From the NCBI GenBank assembly GCA_903877645.1, contig CAIRES010000032.1, forward strand, positions 1-44,327: 44,327 nt of DNA, given 5' to 3'. The notes beneath the pieces are model-generated. The model worked only from the letters and a program-made list of their open reading frames with translations. It ran no database searches and was not told where the DNA came from. Source of the DNA: an uncultured Bacteroidota bacterium (GTDB lineage: Bacteria; Bacteroidota; Bacteroidia; Chitinophagales; Chitinophagaceae). The stretch's first letter is position 1. Each line of letters begins with the position of its first letter. The position numbers and the translations under genes were made by a program. Positions 1 through 8,621 of the stretch are shown here, piece after piece.

Positions 1-1
1 A

Positions 2-292
2 GGCATTTTAAAAGGTGGCTCCCCAAGCGACTTTGATGGCAATTACACAATTGTGGGTCTAGAGGCCGGAGATTATGATGCAATAGCAATATACAACGGT
101 TATGACAGCGCTAAAACCGTTGTTAATGTTCGACTTGAAAATAAGACTGTTTTAAATTTAGTCCTAAACCGCCATGCAACTTCCATAACCGGCGTTATAA
201 CAATTATCAACTTCCGAAAACCCCTCATTGACATCGACAACCCCAGCAAACACACCTTCACCCGCGAAGACCTCAACCACATGCCTAACTAA
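2..292 (+). CDS. Carboxypeptidase-regulatory-like domain protein, 5' end outside window
   Basis: The reading frame is open from the first complete codon at position 2, so the gene starts upstream of the window. A GTG at 53 is in frame but lies inside the fold, so it is unlikely to be the start. The visible 96 residues contain the end of a beta-sandwich of the carboxypeptidase D regulatory-like type (DFDGNYTIVGLEAGDYDAIA, then a V-N-V-R-L strand). The tail KHTFTREDLNHMPN resembles the point where a TonB plug domain normally begins, but a stop follows at once. Its stop codon overlaps the next start (TAATG), which suggests translational coupling. The specific role is unknown. Confidence 0.7.
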   Translation, partial: GILKGGSPSDFDGNYTIVGLEAGDYDAIAIYNGYDSAKTVVNVRLENKTVLNLVLNRHATSITGVITIINFRKPLIDIDNPSKHTFTREDLNHMPN

Positions 293-1116
293 TGCCTAAA
301 CCCCAATCCATACAAATAAGCATCCCCACTCCCTGCTCACAAAGCTGGGAGGAGATGACGCCGTTTGGCGCTGGCCGTTTCTGCGCACATTGCAGCAAAA
401 CAGTAATAGACTTTACCACCTATAGCAACACTGCGCTGTATAATTTCTTTGCAAAGAACAACGATCATGTATGCGGCAGGTTCCTCAGCACGCAAATCAC
501 TAAACCGATACATGTACCCCACCAGCCGCATAGCAGGCTATACAGGCTTACAGTCGCCTTTGGGCTTACTTTATTATTTACCCAAGCGCCTGCACTGCTG
601 GCGCAAACAAGGCCACCTATTGTAGCGCAAACTGAAAAAGAATACAAAATAAAAAGCAGCGACCCATTCGGCCTGATAAAGGGCAACATCTTAGACCAGG
701 CGGCGCAACCCCTGCCTGATGTTGTGGTGCAGGTATATAAGGATGGGGCTTATAAAGCCGGCGCTATGACCGGCAGTGATGGCAACTTTTCAATACCCCC
801 GATCGATCCGGGCACCTATACTGTTATCTTCAGCCATCCCGGCCACGATACTATCACAGACATAAATACCATCGTTACTGCCGGGCAGGTCAGCATGCTC
901 TACCACCGGCTCAACCCTGCCGGAACAATTGCTTCTTCTGTTATTGCAGATCCTCTCATAGTAGACATTAATACACCCCGGGTAATAACAACGGGCAGCG
1001 CTGTCGCTTATTTCAACAATGATGTATCGTACTATTGCGTAACGGCACCTACTGTACACAAAAAACACAAACACCATCACAAGACCTCAGCAAAATCAAA
1101 ACCGGGTAAGAAATAA
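292..1116 (+). CDS. Membrane protein with N-terminal four-cysteine motif and carboxypeptidase-regulatory-like domain
   Basis: The 274-residue protein has three parts. Residues 8-64 hold a conserved-looking Cys motif: C15 (PCSQSW), C31 and C34 (FCAHC), and C61 (VCGRF), together with VIDFT. This spacing could bind zinc, and similar N-termini recur in Bacteroidota proteins. A single hydrophobic segment follows at about 85-104. A carboxypeptidase-regulatory-like sandwich spans about 128-205 (GSDGNFSIPPIDPGTYTVIF). The tail is rich in His and Lys (HKKHKHHHK). The likely topology is a cytoplasmic Cys module, one membrane helix and a periplasmic sandwich. The start overlaps the previous stop. A sensor or anchoring role is a guess; function is unknown. 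Confidence 0.8.
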   Translation: MPKPQSIQISIPTPCSQSWEEMTPFGAGRFCAHCSKTVIDFTTYSNTALYNFFAKNNDHVCGRFLSTQITKPIHVPHQPHSRLYRLTVAFGLTLLFTQAPALLAQTRPPIVAQTEKEYKIKSSDPFGLIKGNILDQAAQPLPDVVVQVYKDGAYKAGAMTGSDGNFSIPPIDPGTYTVIFSHPGHDTITDINTIVTAGQVSMLYHRLNPAGTIASSVIADPLIVDINTPRVITTGSAVAYFNNDVSYYCVTAPTVHKKHKHHHKTSAKSKPGKK

Positions 1117-1166
1117 AACACTTCAGCTCAACAATACATTCTACTCATTACCAAATTGCCGAATTA

Positions 1167-2249
1167 TCAACCCAACCATAGCGCACCACCCACACTATCG
1201 CGGCTTGCGCCTGTCACGCTGCTCAGCACATTCACTTCTTCGCGCCACCTCAGCGTACCTATCAGCGCCATCACCAGTGCTTCTTTGTACTTCACCACAT
1301 CAGGCTCAGGCACTACTACTGCAACATGATAAGGAGCCAGCACCCTTTCTATCTGCATCACCAGAAAGCTATTAAACGCACCGCCGCCTGTTATTAACAA
1401 TGTCGCCTGTTCTTTGTCATGAGGATATTGAGCAACCCCGGCGGCCACTTGCATGGCTATATGCTCCACCATAGTATGCAGCAGATCGTAAGTGCTATGC
1501 CCGCTTTCCAATAAGTGTGGAAAAGCGATATCCCTTGCAGCGTCATTACTTAGTGATTTCGGCGCGGGCTGTTTGTAATACGGTGCATCATTCAGTCCAT
1601 CCAGCACCTCCGGCAACAATGTGCCATGTGCGGCCATACTTCCTCCCTCATCCATTTTCTTGCCTTCCTTCATAGCCAGTGTGTTCAGCACCTGGTTGGC
1701 AGGGCATACGTCAAACGCCAAAACACTATCATTGCCGTGCACAGTTATATTTGCTATACCACCTATATTCAGCAGGTAATCGTACCCGGCAAAAAGTAAC
1801 TGATCCCCTATGGGCACTATCGGGGCTCCCTGTCCACCCAGCGCTACATCCATGGACCGCAGGTCACTGATCACCGGCAGCTGTACAATAGCCGCTATAG
1901 CAGCCCCATCCCCTATCTGGCACGTAGTGCTATTTTCCGGCTCATGAAACACAGTGTGCCCGTGGCTGGCTATAAAATGCACTTTATGCCCAAGATCGAA
2001 CCGGGCAATGAATTTGTTTACCTGCTCACCAAGATACTTGCCATACCGGGTGTTCAGCTTTAAAAAATCACTGACATTCACATCTGCCGCACGCCTGAGA
2101 TCACTTACCCAGCTTTCGGTATAGGGCAGACAATCTGCATGCAGTATGGTATAGCTCCATTGCCCGCGCACCTCTTCCAGTTGCACATAAGCTATATCCA
2201 GCCCATCCAGCGAGCTACCCGACATCAACCCTATTACTTTATAAACCAT
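1167..2249 (-). CDS. anmK: Anhydro-N-acetylmuramic acid kinase AnmK
   Basis: AnmK converts 1,6-anhydro-MurNAc, released by lytic transglycosylases, into MurNAc-6-phosphate, with ring opening and ATP use, in cytoplasmic peptidoglycan recycling. The 360 residues match the usual length of about 370. The N-terminal GLMSGSSLDGLDIA (7-20) is the family signature, followed by ASHGHTVFHEP (94-104), DLRSMDVALGGQGAP and NIGGIANIT. The catalytic Asp is D180. Its loop reads FDVCPAN instead of the proteobacterial FDTGPGN. The gene lies 47 bp downstream of surE on the same strand, so the two are probably co-transcribed. Identification is secure. Confidence 0.95.
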   Translation of the reverse strand: MVYKVIGLMSGSSLDGLDIAYVQLEEVRGQWSYTILHADCLPYTESWVSDLRRAADVNVSDFLKLNTRYGKYLGEQVNKFIARFDLGHKVHFIASHGHTVFHEPENSTTCQIGDGAAIAAIVQLPVISDLRSMDVALGGQGAPIVPIGDQLLFAGYDYLLNIGGIANITVHGNDSVLAFDVCPANQVLNTLAMKEGKKMDEGGSMAAHGTLLPEVLDGLNDAPYYKQPAPKSLSNDAARDIAFPHLLESGHSTYDLLHTMVEHIAMQVAAGVAQYPHDKEQATLLITGGGAFNSFLVMQIERVLAPYHVAVVVPEPDVVKYKEALVMALIGTLRWREEVNVLSSVTGASRDSVGGALWLG

Positions 2250-2296
2250 AGTCTAAATTCAGATCTCAAAATACAAATCCCACCCCGGCTTTCTAC

Positions 2297-3064
2297 TTAA
2301 AACTGCCATTCCCTTTCCATCCACTCCTTCATCTTCGTATCTGTAAAGTCTATTCTTATCGGCACTACAGATGCGTACCCCGCCTTCAAAGCTTCTACAT
2401 CCGTACCTGGGTCTTTATCCATGTTGATGAATTTACCCGTCATCCAGTAGTAGTCCTTGCCTCGTGGGTCTGTACGATGATCAAACTCCTCCGCCCATTT
2501 TGCATGCGCCTGCCTGCATATCTTCATTCCCTTAAAAGTCGCTGCTGTGGCTATAGGTATATTCACATTCAGCAGTATATGCTCCGGCAACTTGCCGGCC
2601 AGCATACGCACAGCAAGATCATGCACCACCTGCTTAGCGATCGTAAAGTCCGCCTCAAACCTATGATCCAGCAACGACACACCCATAGAAGGAACACTTT
2701 CTATAGCCGCCTCCATAGCAGCGCTCATTGTACCCGAGTAAATAACATTTATAGAATGATTAGCTCCATGATTGATGCCGCTGATACACAGATCCGGCTT
2801 GCGGTGCAGTATCTTATCTCTGGCCAGCTTCACACAGTCGGCAGGTGTGCCACTACATTGCCAGGATGCCACACCATCAAACACGTCTACTTTGTCCAGC
2901 CGCAACGGATCACCGATAGTTATCGCATGTCCCATCCCCGACTGCGGGCTGTCCGGTGCAACTACGATCACTTCTCCCAGGTCGCTTACAGCATCCACCA
3001 GCGCCTTTATTCCCGGCGATGTAATGCCATCATCATTTGTTATCAGTATTACCGGTCTTTGCAT
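2297..3064 (-). CDS. surE: 5'/3'-nucleotidase SurE
   Basis: SurE is a metal-dependent phosphatase acting on nucleoside monophosphates in the cytoplasm, linked to stationary-phase survival. The protein has 255 residues from the chosen ATG at 3064. The frame is open further, to a TTG at 3118, but that extension crosses a terminator-like hairpin and precedes the conserved N-terminus MQRPVILITNDD, so it was rejected. Metal ligands are D11 and D12 (TNDDG), S42 (SPQSGMGHA) and N98 (SGINHGANHS). A TATATTTG box lies only three bases before the ATG, so the mRNA may be nearly leaderless. anmK follows 47 bp downstream. Confidence 0.94.
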   Translation of the reverse strand: MQRPVILITNDDGITSPGIKALVDAVSDLGEVIVVAPDSPQSGMGHAITIGDPLRLDKVDVFDGVASWQCSGTPADCVKLARDKILHRKPDLCISGINHGANHSINVIYSGTMSAAMEAAIESVPSMGVSLLDHRFEADFTIAKQVVHDLAVRMLAGKLPEHILLNVNIPIATAATFKGMKICRQAHAKWAEEFDHRTDPRGKDYYWMTGKFINMDKDPGTDVEALKAGYASVVPIRIDFTDTKMKEWMEREWQF

Positions 3065-3106
3065 CTGCAAATATATAAAACCCCGAGAGTGTATAATGGT
3101 ATTATT

Positions 3107-3136
3107 AAAAAGTAGCAAGACAAAATGCCTTGCTAC
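3107..3136 (-). terminator. Intrinsic terminator after sppA
   Basis: Read on the minus strand, an 8-bp perfect stem (GTAGCAAG/CTTGCTAC, arms 3129-3136 and 3112-3119) with a 9-nt loop is followed by a run of five T (3107-3111). It lies between the end of sppA and the start of surE, both on this strand. It should therefore end sppA transcription and separate it from the surE-anmK unit. Confidence 0.6.
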
Positions 3137-3249
3137 GAAAATGAGTTAACCGAAATATTTGATACCCAATAAGCAGAAGCCCTCGACAAAATACCGCATT
3201 TACAGCGGGAGGGATTTGGAATTTGTTTATTGGAATTTGGGCTCTATTT

Positions 3250-5037
3250 TCAGTTTACTTTCATCACAAACGGCATCGCCATCAATGCCTTATTATTCAT
3301 CTTACGCAGGTTTTGCAACTGCTCATACCACTCGTATGCCTCACCTGTTTCTTCCTTGATCTCTGCTTTCACCAACGCGCTGGCGCTCATATTCATGTGC
3401 AGCTTGCGCATCAGGCTATTCAGCTTATCCTGCGGTTCAGGATACGTTACCACCTTATAATCTTTCAGCTTGGCCATTGATACCGCACTCGCTATCGCCC
3501 TGTCCAGGCCTCCGAGCCCGTCTACCAGCCCTATACCCAAGGCATCGGTCCCCGTCCATACACGCCCCTGCGCTATGCTGTCCACATTAGCCTGCGATAG
3601 CTTCCTGCCTTCGGCCACATGCCCTTTAAACAGCGCATAAATAGTATCCACCTGGTTTTGCATCCTCTGTGCCTCAAGTGCAGTGAGCGGGCGCGAAGAT
3701 GTAGGCACATCGGCGTATGGTGCGTTCTTCACCTCGTCAAACGTCACACCCAGCTTATTCTTCAATAATTTATCTGTGCTGAACATCATACTGAATACAC
3801 CTATGCTGCCGGTGATCGTATTCGGCAATGCAAAAATACTATCCGCCATGCTGGATATATAGTATCCGCCTGATGCTGCATAGTCACCCATAGAAACAAT
3901 GAGGTGCTTCTTTTGCTTCAGCAGCACCAGTTCACGCAATATCACATCGGATGCCAGCGCACTGCCACCCGGGGAGTTCACACGCAGCACTACTGCCTTT
4001 ATCTTATCGTTCTTAGCCACTTTACGTATCTCTTCGCAAATGGTTTGTGAGGCTATCTCCCTGTCGTCATTCTGTTCACCATCTACTATGTTACCTTCTG
4101 CAAAGATCACCGCAACACGGTTCTCCGATATCTTGCCATCTGCCTTATAGCCTTTGTTATCAGCAGCATAGTCATTCATACTCACATACTTGATGTCTTC
4201 ACTTTCCTTCACACCTGTCTTTGTTTTGATCCTTTTCTCCACTTCGTCCCAATACAGCAACCCTGCTACCATATTATGTTTCAACGCATCCGCAGGGAAC
4301 TGTATGCTGCCATTCACGGCCCATTCATTGATCGTAGCTTTATCAGCATGGGTGTATTGCGCCGCAGCGCCAAGAAACTCATTCCATATACCATTCTGGA
4401 ATGCCTGTATCTGCAACCTGTTCGGGTCACTGATCTTCTCAGCTCTGAAAGGCTCCGTAGCGCTTTTGAACTTTCCTGCGTAGAATATCTCCGGCTGCAC
4501 TTCCAGTTTTTCCAGCGTTCCTTTAAAGAACGCCAATACAGTAGCAAAGCCCTTTAGATCAATCCCCCCGGCAGGATTCAGGTAAATACTGTCTGCAACC
4601 GAAGACGCAAAATAAGCGCCCTGGGTGATGTCCTCTCCATAAGCATAAATAAATTTGCCCGAAGTCTTAAAGTCCTGCAGTGCCAGCCTCAGTTGCTGCA
4701 ATGTGGCCCAGCCATTAGGCGATGGCGCCGCTTTGATCAGAATGCCCTTTATAGCCGCATCCGTCTTCGCACTGCTGATGCCCTTCATGATGTCATAAAT
4801 ACCTCCCTGGTACGCACTACTTTTGTCAAAGAAGGCAAATGAGTTACTAGCGCCCTGCTCGTGTATGCTTTTAGACAGGTCTATCACCAGCACATTGCCA
4901 TTTGTTTTCTTGTCCAACTTATCTGTCACTGACTTCGACAGCCCTACTATCCCCGCGATCATAAACCCAACAGAAATAAAACCCATCACTATCATCGCCA
5001 GAAGCGATGCAAAAAACATCTTAAAGAATTGTTTCAT
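3250..5037 (-). CDS. sppA: Signal peptide peptidase SppA, 67K type
   Basis: SppA is a membrane-anchored serine protease (family S49) that degrades cleaved signal peptides. At 595 residues it has the long form with two tandem protease-like domains. A single N-terminal membrane segment covers about 8-33. By family knowledge the Ser-Lys dyad is split between the halves: Lys in AGKFKSATEPF (K191, matching the E. coli YKSAVEP lysine) and nucleophile Ser in GDYAASGGYYIS (S389). VNSPGGSA (353-360) is the usual oxyanion-side motif. The start at 5037 is ATG, with a perfect TATATTTG box about 25 bases upstream. A terminator lies downstream at 3107-3136. Confidence 0.95.
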   Translation of the reverse strand: MKQFFKMFFASLLAMIVMGFISVGFMIAGIVGLSKSVTDKLDKKTNGNVLVIDLSKSIHEQGASNSFAFFDKSSAYQGGIYDIMKGISSAKTDAAIKGILIKAAPSPNGWATLQQLRLALQDFKTSGKFIYAYGEDITQGAYFASSVADSIYLNPAGGIDLKGFATVLAFFKGTLEKLEVQPEIFYAGKFKSATEPFRAEKISDPNRLQIQAFQNGIWNEFLGAAAQYTHADKATINEWAVNGSIQFPADALKHNMVAGLLYWDEVEKRIKTKTGVKESEDIKYVSMNDYAADNKGYKADGKISENRVAVIFAEGNIVDGEQNDDREIASQTICEEIRKVAKNDKIKAVVLRVNSPGGSALASDVILRELVLLKQKKHLIVSMGDYAASGGYYISSMADSIFALPNTITGSIGVFSMMFSTDKLLKNKLGVTFDEVKNAPYADVPTSSRPLTALEAQRMQNQVDTIYALFKGHVAEGRKLSQANVDSIAQGRVWTGTDALGIGLVDGLGGLDRAIASAVSMAKLKDYKVVTYPEPQDKLNSLMRKLHMNMSASALVKAEIKEETGEAYEWYEQLQNLRKMNNKALMAMPFVMKVN

Positions 5038-5061
5038 AAACCGTTTTGATTAAATATTTTG

Positions 5062-5069
5062 CAAATATA
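5062..5069 (-). promoter_or_regulatory. -7 box upstream of sppA
   Basis: On the minus strand this reads TATATTTG, a perfect match to the Bacteroidota -7 consensus TAnnTTTG, 24 bases before the sppA ATG. No convincing TTTG -33 box stands 19 bases further upstream, so the assignment rests on the -7 box and its position. Confidence 0.45.
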
Positions 5070-5154
5070 CAATGGCTAAAACGAATACTATAGGTGATTT
5101 TAGAGGGATATAGTCAATTTGATCTTTTTAGCTTACCTATTAACATCATTACCC

Positions 5155-5185
5155 TTTAACCCAACCCTTACAAACCTTACATTTG
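5155..5185 (+). promoter_or_regulatory. Promoter of the murF-alr fusion gene
   Basis: TTTA (5155-5158), 19 bases, then TACATTTG (5178-5185) match the Bacteroidota TTTG-N19-TAnnTTTG pattern with one mismatch in the -33 box. The ATG at 5196 follows only 10 bases after the -7 box, implying a leader of a few bases at most. Confidence 0.55.
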
Positions 5186-5195
5186 CAATTCACTT

Positions 5196-7703
5196 ATGAA
5201 TACAATCGGGCAATTACGGATATGGAGCAACGGCACATGGATCACCGAAACTGACGCCAATGCGCAGGTCAAGGACCTTGATATCGACACGCGCAACATA
5301 GAACACCCTGAAAGCGCAATGTTCATCGCGCTAAAAACACCTATCCGCGATGGCCACACCTATTTGATGGATGCCTGGCAAAAAGGTGTGCGCAACTTCC
5401 TTGTATCCCGGCCCGTTGATACCACTGAATTACCCGCCAGCAACATCATCCTGGTAAAAGATACCCTGGCTGCCTTGCAACAAATTGCTGCTGCCCACCG
5501 CAAACAATTCAACATACCCGTCATCGGCATTACAGGCAGTAATGGTAAAACTGTTGTCAAAGAGTGGCTGTACCAGTTGTTGAGCAATGACTACAATATT
5601 ATCCGCAGCCCAAAAAGCTATAATTCGCAGGTGGGTGTACCTCTCTCTGTATGGCCCATGAGCAAGGAACATCAGCTCGCTATTCTCGAGGCAGGCATTT
5701 CTCAGCCCGGTGAAATGGAAAAATTGGAACGCATCATCCACCCTACCATCGGCGTTTTCACCAACATAGGCGAGGCACACAGCGAGGGCTTTATGAACGC
5801 CCGCCAAAAGATCAACGAAAAGCTGATACTCTTTCGACACACGAGGCAATTGGTGTATTGCTACGACCATGCTGAACTCAATGAATGTATCAGCCAATAC
5901 ATGCACCAGGTATGCAACAGCCGCAACGAAGAATCACTTGAACTCTTTACCTGGTCAAGAAAGAATGAAGCTACATTACGCGTTTCTCAGGTCAATCAAC
6001 TAGCCGGCAAGACAAATATATCGGCATTATACAAAGGCAAGGAGATCAGCATCACCATTCCATTCAGTGATGATGCCTCTGTGGAGAATGCCATCCACTG
6101 CTGGTGTGTATTGCTCATGATGGGTGTTGGTCATAAAGACATCAAAGCACGCATGGCCACCCTGCAACAGGTGTCTATGCGTCTGGAGCTGAGGCATGGC
6201 ATCAACGACAGCACAGTGATCAATGATGCCTATAACTCCGATCTCACCTCGCTGCAATTGGCGCTCAACTATCTCGAGCAGCAAAAACAACACACACAGC
6301 ATACGGTCATCATGTCCGACATCCTGCAGATAGGCCGTCGCGACCTGGACTTATATGATGAGGTGGCCGCATCTGTGAGCCGTCGCAATATCCAACGATT
6401 CATTGGCGTTGGCCCTGCACTCTATAAAAACAAAGCCGCATTTCGTAAGTACAAAAAATTACGCAGTATATTTTTCAAGTCCACTGATGATTTTCTGAAG
6501 AATTTTCACTTGCTCACGTTCACCAAAGAAGCAATACTGCTTAAGGGTGCGCGCGTATTTGCCTTCGAGAAGATCGGATTGCTGCTGGAGCAAAAGGTAC
6601 ACCAGACAGTAATGTCCATAGACCTCTCGGCCCTTACTCATAACTTTAATGTCTTTCGCGCAGAGCTGTCCCCGGGTGTAAAAACTATGGCCATGGTCAA
6701 AGCTTTCTCTTATGGCAGCGGCAGCTTCGAGATCGCTAACCTGCTTCAATACGCCGGCGTAGACTATCTGAGCGTCGCCTATACTGATGAAGGCATCGGC
6801 CTCAGGCGTTCCGGGATCAAGATGCCCACAATGGTCATGAGTCCGGATGCGTCATCCTTCGACCGCATGATCGCCTGGAAACTGGAACCCGAGCTATTCA
6901 ATTTCCGCTCACTCAACGAGTTCATTTCTATTGCCCGGACCTTTGAGGTAAAAGATTATCCCGTACATATCAAACTGGATACGGGCATGCACCGCCTTGG
7001 CTTCAACCCTGCAGATCTCGAAGAACTAAGCAAAATAATCAGTGAAAGTCCCGAAATAAAAATAGCCAGCATATTCAGCCACCTCGCAGCTAGCGAAGAT
7101 CCCGATGAAGACAACTTCACTGCTCAACAGGGCCACTTGTTCGAAGAAATGAGCGATAAGCTAATGAAACACCTTGCATACAAGCCTATGCGCCACCTGT
7201 GCAACTCTGCTGGAATTGTGCGTCACCATGGTTTACATTTTGATATGGTGCGCATTGGCCTTGGCCTTTATGGAGTGGATAGCAGCCATGCGCTCCACAA
7301 CAAGCTGCGCCAGATCAGCCAGCTAAAGACAAGCATAGCACAGGTACGCAATGTCCCCGCAGGCGACAGCATTGGCTACGGCCATCACACTATAGCCGAA
7401 CGTGATATGCGTATAGCTACCATTTGCATTGGCTATGCCGATGGATACCCGCGCTCACTTGGCAATGGCCGAGCCTATGTGCTCATACATGGCAAACCCG
7501 CAAAAACTGTAGGGTCTATCTGTATGGATATGTGCATGGTAGACATTACCCACATTCAGGAAGCACAGGAAGGTGATGATGCCATCATCTTTGGCAAAGA
7601 ACTACCTGTCACACAGCTCGCTTCATGGGCCGGCACTATCTCCTACGAGATCATGACCAGCATATCCCAACGCGTTAAAAGAGTTTATGTGAATGAAGAG
7701 TGA
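5196..7703 (+). CDS. murF-alr: Bifunctional MurF ligase / alanine racemase
   Basis: Two enzymes of the D-alanine branch of peptidoglycan synthesis are fused in 835 residues. Residues 1 to about 465 are MurF, which adds D-Ala-D-Ala to UDP-MurNAc-tripeptide. The Mur-ligase P-loop is GITGSNGKT (111-119, K118), followed by SYNSQVGVP and FTNIGEAHSEGF. From about 473 (MSIDLSALTHNF) the protein is a PLP-dependent alanine racemase. The PLP lysine is K502 in MVKAFSYGSG and the second catalytic base is Y728 in SIGYGHH. The usual racemase motif is VKANAYGHG, so this version is altered around the lysine. Such fusions are known in Bacteroidota. The stop lies 5 bp from the convergent DUF1223 gene. Confidence 0.95.
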   Translation: MNTIGQLRIWSNGTWITETDANAQVKDLDIDTRNIEHPESAMFIALKTPIRDGHTYLMDAWQKGVRNFLVSRPVDTTELPASNIILVKDTLAALQQIAAAHRKQFNIPVIGITGSNGKTVVKEWLYQLLSNDYNIIRSPKSYNSQVGVPLSVWPMSKEHQLAILEAGISQPGEMEKLERIIHPTIGVFTNIGEAHSEGFMNARQKINEKLILFRHTRQLVYCYDHAELNECISQYMHQVCNSRNEESLELFTWSRKNEATLRVSQVNQLAGKTNISALYKGKEISITIPFSDDASVENAIHCWCVLLMMGVGHKDIKARMATLQQVSMRLELRHGINDSTVINDAYNSDLTSLQLALNYLEQQKQHTQHTVIMSDILQIGRRDLDLYDEVAASVSRRNIQRFIGVGPALYKNKAAFRKYKKLRSIFFKSTDDFLKNFHLLTFTKEAILLKGARVFAFEKIGLLLEQKVHQTVMSIDLSALTHNFNVFRAELSPGVKTMAMVKAFSYGSGSFEIANLLQYAGVDYLSVAYTDEGIGLRRSGIKMPTMVMSPDASSFDRMIAWKLEPELFNFRSLNEFISIARTFEVKDYPVHIKLDTGMHRLGFNPADLEELSKIISESPEIKIASIFSHLAASEDPDEDNFTAQQGHLFEEMSDKLMKHLAYKPMRHLCNSAGIVRHHGLHFDMVRIGLGLYGVDSSHALHNKLRQISQLKTSIAQVRNVPAGDSIGYGHHTIAERDMRIATICIGYADGYPRSLGNGRAYVLIHGKPAKTVGSICMDMCMVDITHIQEAQEGDDAIIFGKELPVTQLASWAGTISYEIMTSISQRVKRVYVNEE

Positions 7704-7708
7704 TCGAA

Positions 7709-8473
7709 CTAATTTGAAGATGCTTGCGCCACACCCGTTATCGCCCAGGTATCTTTCTGCTGCGTATATGCAATAACTACAAAATCAGCAGCATTTAGCT
7801 GCGCCGGCAAGGCAAAAGTTGCTCTCCCCTTTGTAGCCTCCACAGTTTGCAGTTCTCTGACTATATTAATGTGTCTCAATTTCTTTCCTGAGTTTTCACC
7901 TCGCTTAACGTTACTTTCAGCCACTTTTTGAACCAATGCTATATTGAGTATCTGATTGGACGCATTGCTTACTGTATAATCAACTGATACATTATGCCCC
8001 TTGTTCATTGCGCTCACAGCTTGCATCATACCCAACTTCAAAGAAACTGAAGATTGCTTCTTCAGGCCATCATTCACACACTCATGTAGCCTCGCTTCGT
8101 CCGACCCTACCAGCTCCCTCTTTCCATTTACAATTGCCTGTGGCGTATAGGTAGATCCAAGATGAAACAGTTCAGCATAATGCTTTTGTCGTTTGGTATA
8201 TTCCGGGCTGCTATAAACATCCTTCCACCCTATATAATTCCAGTAATCAACATGGAATTCCATTACATACACACCCTCAGGGTATTCGCCATGTATTTTA
8301 GCCAATACGGCCTCCGCCGCCGGGCAACTGGAGCAACCTTCAGAGGTAAATAGCTCTACTACCGCAAAGCCTTTATTTACAGGTAGCGCTTTTACAGGCT
8401 TCTTACCACTACATGCAACGCAGAATACCAACACACAAAAAAGCACGGATGCTCCCGCTTTGTACATACTCAT
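7709..8473 (-). CDS. DUF1223 thioredoxin-like lipoprotein
   Basis: From the ATG at 8473 the protein has 254 residues. It opens with a lipoprotein signal peptide (hydrophobic LFCVLVFC, lipobox VACS), so it is predicted to be an envelope lipoprotein. The DUF1223 hallmark VVELFTSEGCSSCPAAE follows, with a CxxC pair, then FHVDYWNYIGWKD and STYTPQAIVNG. The fold is thioredoxin-like but no reaction is established for the family; a redox role is inference. The frame continues upstream to 8542, but that would place residues before the signal peptide. A second ATG at 8467 is also possible. It converges on murF-alr with 5 bp between stops. Confidence 0.85.
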   Translation of the reverse strand: MSMYKAGASVLFCVLVFCVACSGKKPVKALPVNKGFAVVELFTSEGCSSCPAAEAVLAKIHGEYPEGVYVMEFHVDYWNYIGWKDVYSSPEYTKRQKHYAELFHLGSTYTPQAIVNGKRELVGSDEARLHECVNDGLKKQSSVSLKLGMMQAVSAMNKGHNVSVDYTVSNASNQILNIALVQKVAESNVKRGENSGKKLRHINIVRELQTVEATKGRATFALPAQLNAADFVVIAYTQQKDTWAITGVAQASSN

Positions 8474-8621
8474 AAAAATTGTTTTGTAAAATATACGCAC
8501 ACTACCTGCCCATATATGATAAAGAAATCTTAAAAAAAACAATACACATCTATCAGATAGTCACCGAAAAGACCTATCAACCTACATCCCGCCGAAGCTT
8601 TAGCGAAGGAGGATCAACATG

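Noticed and set aside
3065-3118. Longer SurE start at 3118
   Set aside because: The extension begins at a TTG inside a terminator hairpin and precedes the conserved N-terminus at M3064.
8560-8621. Sequence around GCCGAAGCTTTAGCGAAGG as a terminator
   Set aside because: It offers only short imperfect pairing with no T-run, and looks like a common intergenic fragment in this phylum.
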